A DNA stretch of 9,969 bases, from contig JAHQWY010000106.1 in assembly GCA_029856445.1 (NCBI GenBank), positions 1 to 9,969 on the forward strand, given 5' to 3'. Within the stretch, counting starts at the first letter, position 1, and the number at the start of each line of letters is the position of its first letter. The notes under the pieces are model-generated. The model worked only from the letters and a program-made list of their open reading frames with translations. It searched no databases and was not told the DNA's origin. The stretch comes from Promethearchaeia archaeon (GTDB lineage Archaea; Asgardarchaeota; Lokiarchaeia; Sigyniarchaeales; SOKP01). Shown piece after piece: positions 4,906 through 9,969 of the stretch. A program made the translations under genes and the position numbers.

Positions 4906-7830
4906 TTGACATCCTTAACTTTAGACCCAGAAAAAATTGAAAAATTAATCCTGAACGGGTATAATGATCAAGCTGCTGAGCAAATATTTAGTGTTATTGA
5001 AGATTATCAGAATCATTATGATAAAGAGTTCATTTATAAAAGTCTTAGTTTATTAAACCTAATCTGTGATAAATCTCCTTCAATAGCAGAAAGAACTGTA
5101 AAAAATGTTAAGAACTTTATAAACGACTCTGATTCTTGGATAAGATTAGTATCTTTAGAGATATTTTATCAGATAAGTATGTTTAGACCAAATTTATTAA
5201 TAGATTTAATAGATAAAATCAGAGGACGTCTATACGATCAAGATCCAATTGTAAGAAGGTTAACTGTAAAAATTATTGGGAACTTAATTTTAACACTTCA
5301 TATTGATTTAGAAGAAATTCATGAGATAATTGAAGAATACACAGAAAAATTGATGGATAATGATTGGAAAGTCAAACTTAATGTAATCAAAACCATTCAG
5401 AAGATATTAAATCAGGATTATACCAAAATCAAAAATTTAGAACCGTTATTATCAATGGTTATTATTAATCTCAGAGATGAAGATGACGATGTCGCAAAAG
5501 CAGCCGTTGAACTTCTAAAGATTCATGGTACATACTTTTTATCTAAAGAGAAATTATTCTATATCCTACTCAATCTTCTTTATAATGAACAAAATAGAGT
5601 AAAGGAATTAATCATTTGGTTATTTGGAGAAATAGGCAAAGAAAAGTCTTCTGAAATAATATCTATTATACCAAAATTAATAAATCTTCTAAAAGAAAAA
5701 GATTATCGCATTCAATCAAGAGTAATTGAATCACTTGTTAATATAGCAGAGAATAACTTTGATCAAATATGGGCTAATTTATTGAATTCTATGTCTGAAA
5801 CAGGACATTCTTATTATAGAAATTCATTAATAAATGCACTATATCAGCTTTGCCAAAAAAACATCACTGAAATATTCCCTTACTTATTCGAAGAATTAGA
5901 AAATCCTTCTGAATACATTAGAGAAGGAATTGCCCTAGTTTTTAAGCGACTTTTTGAAGAATACCAAATTGAAATTGAAAATGAAATAACTAGAATATTA
6001 TACAAACTAGAATCACGCTATTGGAGAGAAAGAAAACAAACAATCAATCTTTTAAACCATATATGTTTCATTTTGAAAAATCATAAAATTGCTGTTTGGA
6101 TTACTATTGAATTGAATAAATCTTTACAAATTGAAAAAGATCCTGAAGTAAAGAAGGAGATCTTCTTCACATTAGAAAGTATAAAAACTAACTTCAAAAA
6201 AATCGATTTTACAATCAAACGTATAAATTATGAATTAGCTTTCTTTCATAAAAAAATTGTTCGATTTCAGAAAATTCCTGCGCAATTTAGAGAAAAACTA
6301 AATTCGTACGTTGAAAATTTCAAATTTAACGATACAGAAGTTCAATTAAATAGAAAATATAATAAGATACTAAAAAAAATCAGGAAATTTGATAGTGTAA
6401 TCAATAAATTTGATTATAAAAGATTAGCTTTTGAATTAATTGAAGATTGGGAAGATACTAAGGTTCAAATAATTGAAGAGTTAAGTATTATAAAAAGTTT
6501 TATCTCTGAAATCTGCGAAGATAAAAAACAAGAGTTTGTTTCTAATTTACATCAAGAAATCAAGCTATTAGATAATCGTATAAGCATTCTAAAAGCTGAA
6601 TTTGATTATATTAAAGATAATCAACTTGAGATGAATGTAAGGAATGGTGAAAATGAAACCCTCAATTACATAACTCAAATAAGGAAAAAATTATTCAAGT
6701 TAGATGGAGAAATAAGAGAATTAATAATAAATAACGTAGAATTTGATGAAATCTTCAAAGATTTATTAAGCAAATGGGTTTCAATAAAAATTGAAATTCA
6801 GGAATATTTAATTGATTTAGATAGACAATTTAAGACAATAAAAGATGATTTAATCGACTACATGCTACAGAGTAGAGAAGCAGGTGAAATCTCTGATGAT
6901 GAAGAAATAACTGGGATTGATAGTGAGCTTCGATTTCAACTCCTTCAGGGACATATTCAGTCGATCATTACAGAACGTATCGAAGGAATTAAAAAATTAA
7001 ATGACAATTTTGAAACTCTTTCCTCAAAATTAGATTTTTTGATTAAAACCAATGAGTTTAACGATGGTAAAAAATTATTGGAAATGAATACTCGAGAAAT
7101 ACAGAATTATATAGAGGAAACAGATGAACAAATCGAAACTATTCTTGGTAAGGAGAAATTATTGGAAGATAATAATGTATTTAACTTATATGTGAGACCG
7201 TATATTAATAAATTAAACACATCAAAAGAGACAATGATAAATCAGTTGAAAAGTTTCATTCAAAAAGGAAATGATAAACTGTATTTAAGTCAGATTAAAT
7301 ATTACTCGAAAATTTCCAATCCCATAAGCTTAGATTTACTCTCTAAATTTCTGGAATTAAACATAGAGCAATTAAAAGAATCTATTCTTAAATTCATTAA
7401 CAGAAATAAGCTTAATGCGAAAATAATAAATGATAAATTATCTTTTGAACAAATAGATTCTGATTTTACAGATTCTAAAGATGTCTTATTTTTTAAAAAC
7501 ATCAAAACGATTGCGAATGAGATTTATTTGAATTTTAAATTAACTAATCCCTCAAGTTTGGATTTTAAAGATTTCCAAATTTCTTTAAAAGTCCCGACAT
7601 ATGTCGTTATTAAAAGAAAACAGAGTTATCCAAAATACCTACAATTAAATGAGCTAAAACCGGGATCTACTTTTAAGTTTAATTATGTCTTGAAAGTCGA
7701 CAAACAAAAAGAGCTTAAAAAAAACCTGTTTGACGCTTCCGCAGACGAAATAAAACTAGAGCTCTTCTATAAAGATCAATTTAACAACACAAGAAAAACA
7801 ACTAAGCACATTGATTTATTTATACCTTAA
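4906..7830 (+). CDS. Large HEAT-repeat, coiled-coil, winged-helix-like and beta-domain protein
   Basis: I recognise the architecture of this 974-residue protein but not a named family. Residues about 40-425 form an alpha-solenoid of HEAT/ARM-like helix pairs (for example Asp-x-Asp-Pro-x-Val-Arg-Arg-Leu-x-Val at 111-121 and Asp-Asp-Asp-Val-Ala-Lys-Ala-Ala-Val-Glu-Leu-Leu near 193-204). Residues about 430-785 are Lys/Glu/Ile-rich and coiled-coil-like, broken by an acidic loop near 660-670 (Glu-Ile-Ser-Asp-Asp-Glu-Glu). Residues about 790-848 look like a winged helix: KYYSKISNPISLDLLSKFLE, a second helix, then Leu-Asn-Ala-Lys-Ile and a short strand, close to the winged helix that ends PCI domains. 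Residues about 858-974 are beta-strand-rich with Leu-x-Pro-Gly-Ser-Thr-Phe-Lys-Phe (917-925), like an Ig-type appendage. No signal peptide or membrane segment is visible. A cytoplasmic scaffold is inferred. The start is TTG at 4906, with no ATG nearby and no ribosome-binding site. It appears to be transcribed alone. Confidence 0.8.
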   Translation: MTSLTLDPEKIEKLILNGYNDQAAEQIFSVIEDYQNHYDKEFIYKSLSLLNLICDKSPSIAERTVKNVKNFINDSDSWIRLVSLEIFYQISMFRPNLLIDLIDKIRGRLYDQDPIVRRLTVKIIGNLILTLHIDLEEIHEIIEEYTEKLMDNDWKVKLNVIKTIQKILNQDYTKIKNLEPLLSMVIINLRDEDDDVAKAAVELLKIHGTYFLSKEKLFYILLNLLYNEQNRVKELIIWLFGEIGKEKSSEIISIIPKLINLLKEKDYRIQSRVIESLVNIAENNFDQIWANLLNSMSETGHSYYRNSLINALYQLCQKNITEIFPYLFEELENPSEYIREGIALVFKRLFEEYQIEIENEITRILYKLESRYWRERKQTINLLNHICFILKNHKIAVWITIELNKSLQIEKDPEVKKEIFFTLESIKTNFKKIDFTIKRINYELAFFHKKIVRFQKIPAQFREKLNSYVENFKFNDTEVQLNRKYNKILKKIRKFDSVINKFDYKRLAFELIEDWEDTKVQIIEELSIIKSFISEICEDKKQEFVSNLHQEIKLLDNRISILKAEFDYIKDNQLEMNVRNGENETLNYITQIRKKLFKLDGEIRELIINNVEFDEIFKDLLSKWVSIKIEIQEYLIDLDRQFKTIKDDLIDYMLQSREAGEISDDEEITGIDSELRFQLLQGHIQSIITERIEGIKKLNDNFETLSSKLDFLIKTNEFNDGKKLLEMNTREIQNYIEETDEQIETILGKEKLLEDNNVFNLYVRPYINKLNTSKETMINQLKSFIQKGNDKLYLSQIKYYSKISNPISLDLLSKFLELNIEQLKESILKFINRNKLNAKIINDKLSFEQIDSDFTDSKDVLFFKNIKTIANEIYLNFKLTNPSSLDFKDFQISLKVPTYVVIKRKQSYPKYLQLNELKPGSTFKFNYVLKVDKQKELKKNLFDASADEIKLELFYKDQFNNTRKTTKHIDLFIP

Positions 7831-7835
7831 TTACT

Positions 7836-7866
7836 TATCGAAATATTCGATAGATAATATCGAAAA
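7836..7866 (+). repeat. TATCGAA inverted and direct repeats after the HEAT-repeat gene
   Basis: TATCGAA (7836-7842) is followed by its perfect inverse TTCGATA (7846-7852) with a 3-base spacer, and by another direct copy at 7858-7864. The group starts 6 bases after the stop at 7830. It could be an RNA hairpin at the 3' end of the long transcript or operator half-sites for the downstream hypothetical-selD unit. No T tract follows immediately, so a simple terminator is not indicated. Confidence 0.4.
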
Positions 7867-7951
7867 GATTAATTAATAGTTAGAAATTATATTACCTGAA
7901 TTTAATTGAAATAAACACATTGTATTATTAATCAAATTTTTCAATCTAAGA

Positions 7952-7965
7952 GAACATCAGTGTTC
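7952..7965 (+). promoter_or_regulatory. Small inverted repeat before the hypothetical gene
   Basis: GAACA-TCAG-TGTTC is a perfect 5-base inverted repeat ending 7 bases before the ATG at 7973. It could be an operator or a small hairpin at the mRNA 5' end. It is short, so chance is plausible. The rest of the gap (7867-7951) is AT-rich and probably holds the promoter, but no clear box stands out. Confidence 0.25.
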
Positions 7966-7972
7966 AGAAAAA

Positions 7973-8329
7973 ATGGTAAAAAGACTAAAAGTAAAGAAAA
8001 TTAATTCGGTTTTTTATTTAGATGACAGAAATTACGTACTCTTTACCACTAACTACTCAAAACATGATTTTTTATATTATAAACACTTAGAAAAAGATAT
8101 TAAAGCTTTGCTTTTCGGGGAAAATCTTCAAAATGCATTACCTATAGTTTTAAAGAATCAAAAATTAGAAAATATCGAACTTCATTTAGATAAATATATA
8201 CTTGGTGGAGTATCATATAATGAAGGGGAACTGGTAGAAAGTGATTTTTCAAGAACTATGGCAAACCAAGTGATTTCTCATCTAAAAAACAAAATAGGAT
8301 TAGCATCAGTTATAATAGAATTATTTTAA
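7973..8329 (+). CDS. Hypothetical protein, 118 residues, upstream of selD
   Basis: I do not recognise a family. The protein is soluble and of mixed alpha/beta character, with no signal peptide, cysteine motif or membrane segment. It begins with a basic segment (Met-Val-Lys-Arg-Leu-Lys-Val-Lys-Lys), then strands with Val-Phe-Tyr-Leu-Asp-Asp and Asn-Tyr-Val-Leu-Phe-Thr-Thr, a helix with Leu-Glu-Lys-Asp-Ile-Lys-Ala-Leu (38-45 or so), a Gly-Gly-Val-Ser-Tyr turn (about 78-82), and a C-terminal helix and strand (about 92-118). The ATG at 7973 starts the first open stretch. No Shine-Dalgarno site precedes it. It ends 29 bases before selD, so the two are probably one transcript, and a selenium-related role is possible but rests only on position. 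Confidence 0.7.
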   Translation: MVKRLKVKKINSVFYLDDRNYVLFTTNYSKHDFLYYKHLEKDIKALLFGENLQNALPIVLKNQKLENIELHLDKYILGGVSYNEGELVESDFSRTMANQVISHLKNKIGLASVIIELF

Positions 8330-8351
8330 TTTCAACAAAAATTATAAAGTT

Positions 8352-8357
8352 GAGGTG
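8352..8357 (+). promoter_or_regulatory. Ribosome-binding site of selD
   Basis: GAGGTG is complementary to the archaeal 16S 3' end and lies one base before the ATG at 8359 (three bases from the GAGG core). The spacing is shorter than usual, but the match is good, and it favours 8359 over the in-frame TTG at 8350 that it overlaps. Confidence 0.55.
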
Positions 8358-8358
8358 T

Positions 8359-9387
8359 ATGAAAAAAGAATCAGAATATAGATTAACTCTATCAACCCAG
8401 CTTTTTGGTTGAAGCTGTAAGCTTAATCAGTCAGAATTAAATGAATTACTTGAAAGAACTGGTTTAGCGGGAGACATTGAAGATGCTGCTATTATTCCTG
8501 TTCCGAATTCTGATATCGTTCAAGTAAAAAATTTAGATATCTTTACCCCAATCGTTGACGAACCAGATATAATGGGACAAATCGCAGCCTGTAACGTTAC
8601 TAATGATATATTCGCAATGAATGTACCTGAAATCTCCGGGATGTTAGTTTTCTTAGCAATTAATAAAAATACTCCAATGAAAGTTGCTGAGGGAATTTTG
8701 GAGGGAATTAAATTCTTCATGGAGAAAAAAATTAACTCTAAAGTGGTTGGCGGTCATACTATTTATTCTGAATGGCCTTTAATAGGTGGTGAGGCTTCTG
8801 GATTCGTTAAAAAAGATGCTATTATTCATAAACAAGGAGCTAAGAACGGAGATAAACTATTAATAACCAAACCAATAGGATTGCAGCCTGTAATGGCATC
8901 ATACAGGATACTAAAAGATATGCCAGAGATGCTTGAAAACTATTCTGAGAAGCAACTGAGAAACTCAATAAAATTGGCAATAAAACTTATGACTACTTCA
9001 AATCAAGATGTCGTAAAGACGATTCATTCATTAAATGATTTTTCATTTATCCATGCTATGACTGATGTTACTGGATTTGGTCTTGCAGGGCATATAATAG
9101 AGATGCTTCAAAACTCTAATCTATCTGCTATCATTGAATCTACTCCTTCAATTAAGTACTCTGAAAGGCTAGCTGACGATTTAGGTTATGCATTTGATGA
9201 TTGTAAATGCTCGGAAACTGCTGGTGGTATGCTTATGGCTATTGATTCCTCAAAAGTAGAAGAATTTTCCGACATTCTCTCAAATAGAGGGATTCCAAAT
9301 TGGATTGTAGGTAAGTTTGATACAATAACTCCAGGACTCGTGAGAATTTCGGAGAATGTTGAGAATATAGAAATAACAAGATATTAG
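8359..9387 (+). CDS. selD: Selenide, water dikinase (selenophosphate synthase), selenocysteine-containing
   Basis: SelD makes selenophosphate from selenide and ATP, the selenium donor for Sec-tRNA. Read through the TGA at 8410-8412 it is a 342-residue protein, close to the 347 of E. coli SelD. The N-terminal active site reads Gly-Sec18-Ser-Cys20-Lys21, matching the family Gly-Cys/Sec-x-Cys-Lys. Further family blocks are Ile-Glu-Asp-Ala-Ala (40-44), FTPIVDEPDIMGQIAACN (62-79), Asn-Asp-Ile-Phe-Ala-Met (82-87), Gly-Gly-His-Thr (131-134), ITKPIG (near 169-174) and MTDVTGFGLAGH (234-245). A caller using the standard code would start at the ATG at 8572 and lose 71 residues, including the catalytic Sec and Lys. 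The frame has no other stop from 8359 to TAG at 9385-9387. TAG rather than TGA is a safe stop beside a SECIS. A SECIS candidate follows at once. The gene is probably co-transcribed with the upstream hypothetical gene and converges with the cinA-like gene. Confidence 0.95.
8410..8412 (+). other. selD: UGA codon read as selenocysteine (Sec18 of SelD)
   Basis: TGA sits in frame between GGT and AGC-TGT-AAG. It falls exactly where SelD enzymes carry catalytic Cys or Sec (Gly-[Cys/Sec]-x-Cys-Lys). Homology continues without a break on both sides, and a SECIS-like structure lies in the 3' UTR, so recoding is far likelier than a nonsense mutation. Confidence 0.93.
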
Positions 9388-9395
9388 TGATGTTG

Positions 9396-9436
9396 ATGAT
9401 ATAAGCTAAAACACATTAATGTGGGGGCTTATTGAG
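9396..9436 (+). ncRNA. SECIS-like RNA element in the selD 3' UTR, eukaryote-type core
   Basis: Nine bases after the TAG stop the RNA can fold with a non-Watson-Crick quartet of 5'-UGAU (9397-9400) against 5'-UGAG (9433-9436). The pairs are U-U, tandem A-G/G-A and U-G, the UGAN/NGAN kink-turn signature of eukaryotic SECIS elements, with the A of AUGA at 9396. Above it is a helix AUAAGC (9401-9406) with GCUUAU (9427-9432), plus U9407-G9426. Next come unpaired AAAA (9408-9411) opposite GG, then a small apical stem CACA/UGUG (9412-9415 with 9420-9423) with a UUAA loop, as in form-2 SECIS. The helix between quartet and A-run is about 7 bp, shorter than in eukaryotes. The lower helix is weak (possibly 9392-9394 with 9437-9439, and GUG 9387-9389 with CAC 9442-9444). 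Its role would be to direct Sec insertion at 8410. Confidence 0.8.
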
Positions 9437-9459
9437 AATTCCACCTGCAAGGTGGCTTC
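9436..9459. other. GC-rich hairpin between selD and the cinA-like gene
   Basis: CCACC (9441-9445) pairs with GGTGG (9451-9455) around a TGCAA loop, and GAA (9436-9438) can pair with TTC (9457-9459) across a small asymmetric internal loop. It is the most GC-rich feature of the region and lies directly 3' of the SECIS core, sharing bases with its possible lower helix. It may be a bidirectional 3'-end hairpin for the convergent genes or an accessory part of the SECIS. A T-rich stretch at about 9476-9490 on the plus strand could complete selD termination. Confidence 0.5.
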
Positions 9460-9469
9460 ATATATTGAT

Positions 9470-9969
9470 TTAATCTCTTTCTTTTATTTCTCCATTTAGG
9501 TTAAGAATAATCTCCTTAATTTCATTTAAGGCATTATCTATTAGTTCTTCTCCATTTTCTACATTAAACGCAGTAATAGAAACCTCAACAAGTATAGATA
9601 ATCCTAATTTCGGGTGTGTTTTTATCCATAATTGAGGATACTTTTTTTCTAATTCACTTGTATACTGTGCAATTTGACTTTCTCCGATACCTGAAAAAAG
9701 AAAACCCTTTTCAATAAACTTGCCTTTCTTTTCTTTTAAAATCGGGTTGATAATATTTCTAAACATAGATTTCATCTCAGAAGGTACCCCGGGAAGGGTA
9801 ATAATAGTCGTATCTTTTTCTTTAATTTTGACTCCTGGTGCTGTACCAACGGTATTTGGTAAAGGAACAGCAGCTTGTGGTAAATATGCCATCTTTTTTC
9901 GTTCTTTTGTCATTCCTTCCAACTTTAATATACCCCTTTCATAAGCATGTTTGTAGGATTTCTTTATAG
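9470..9969 (-). CDS. CinA-like MoCF-domain protein (COG1058 type), 5' end outside window
   Basis: The minus-strand frame is open from the right edge to the TAA at 9470-9472, giving the last 165 residues of a gene whose start lies beyond the window. A TTG at 9922 is only an internal codon, because homology continues upstream (Tyr-Glu-Arg-Gly-Ile-Leu-Lys-Leu). Diagnostic segments are Glu-Arg-Lys-Lys-Met-Ala-Tyr-Leu-Pro, VPLPNTVGTAPG and TLPGVPSEMKSMF, characteristic of the CinA N-terminal domain (molybdopterin-binding MoaB/MogA-like fold). This is followed by a segment with SGIGESQIA and LGLSILVEVSI. No CinA C-terminal NMN-deamidase domain follows, as in many stand-alone archaeal homologues. 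Members are annotated as NMN-deamidase-related or as damage/competence-inducible CinA; the actual activity is unproven here. It converges with selD across an 82-base gap. Confidence 0.88.
   Translation of the reverse strand, partial: IKKSYKHAYERGILKLEGMTKERKKMAYLPQAAVPLPNTVGTAPGVKIKEKDTTIITLPGVPSEMKSMFRNIINPILKEKKGKFIEKGFLFSGIGESQIAQYTSELEKKYPQLWIKTHPKLGLSILVEVSITAFNVENGEELIDNALNEIKEIILNLNGEIKERD

Noticed and set aside
8572..9387. selD beginning at the ATG at 8572
   Set aside because: This would remove the catalytic Gly-Sec-Ser-Cys-Lys and the Glu-Asp-Ala-Ala segment. Homology is continuous through the TGA back to 8359, which has a ribosome-binding site.
9470..9922. CinA-like gene starting at the TTG at 9922
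   Set aside because: The frame stays open to the window edge and the residues before 9922 fit the family, so the gene is cut by the window rather than short.
9720..9944. Plus-strand 74-codon open frame near the right edge
   Set aside because: It is antisense to the conserved CinA-like coding sequence and has no family features.

Overview
This window looks like a piece of an AT-rich archaeal chromosome (GC near 30% by eye), most plausibly an Asgard archaeon of the Lokiarchaeia/Promethearchaeota type. The evidence is an archaeal NOG1-family GTPase, two adjacent methanofuran-biosynthesis genes (mfnF, mfnE), T-rich terminators, and a selenocysteine-containing SelD whose 3' untranslated region folds into a SECIS-like element with a eukaryote-type UGAN/NGAN quartet. 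From general knowledge, eukaryote-like 3'-UTR SECIS elements in archaea are described for Lokiarchaeota. The lineage assignment is an inference, because no rRNA or other marker is present.

Layout. Positions 1-155 are AT-rich upstream DNA. Positions 156-686 encode a small helical protein with two TPR-like hairpins. Positions 732-3583 form a tight plus-strand cluster of NOG1-like GTPase, mfnF and mfnE. In mfnF the conserved N-terminus is intact but has no ATG/GTG/TTG start, so callers would begin it about 47 residues too late. Positions 3688-4744 hold a two-gene MaoC/hot-dog hydratase unit: a FAS1-like partner subunit, then a catalytic subunit with the Asp/His motif, coupled by a perfect GGAGGT site. 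A T-rich terminator and a promoter region with a 20-bp-phased direct repeat follow. Positions 4906-7830 encode a 974-residue multidomain protein (HEAT solenoid, coiled coil, winged-helix-like segment, C-terminal beta domain). Positions 7973-8329 encode an unrecognised 118-residue protein just upstream of selD. Positions 8359-9387 are selD with an in-frame UGA at codon 18. Positions 9388-9469 hold the SECIS candidate and a second hairpin. A CinA-like/MoCF-domain gene enters from the right edge on the minus strand and converges on selD.

How the genes work together. mfnE and mfnF act in consecutive late steps of methanofuran assembly, the C1 carrier that feeds the tetrahydromethanopterin (archaeal Wood-Ljungdahl) branch. 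The MaoC pair points to (R)-3-hydroxyacyl-CoA/enoyl-CoA chemistry. SelD makes selenophosphate for Sec-tRNA synthesis and is itself a selenoprotein, so its synthesis needs the pathway it feeds. The large HEAT/coiled-coil protein is the least explained gene, with a domain order reminiscent of eukaryotic scaffold or coat subunits. No mobile elements, CRISPR arrays, tRNA or rRNA genes were seen.
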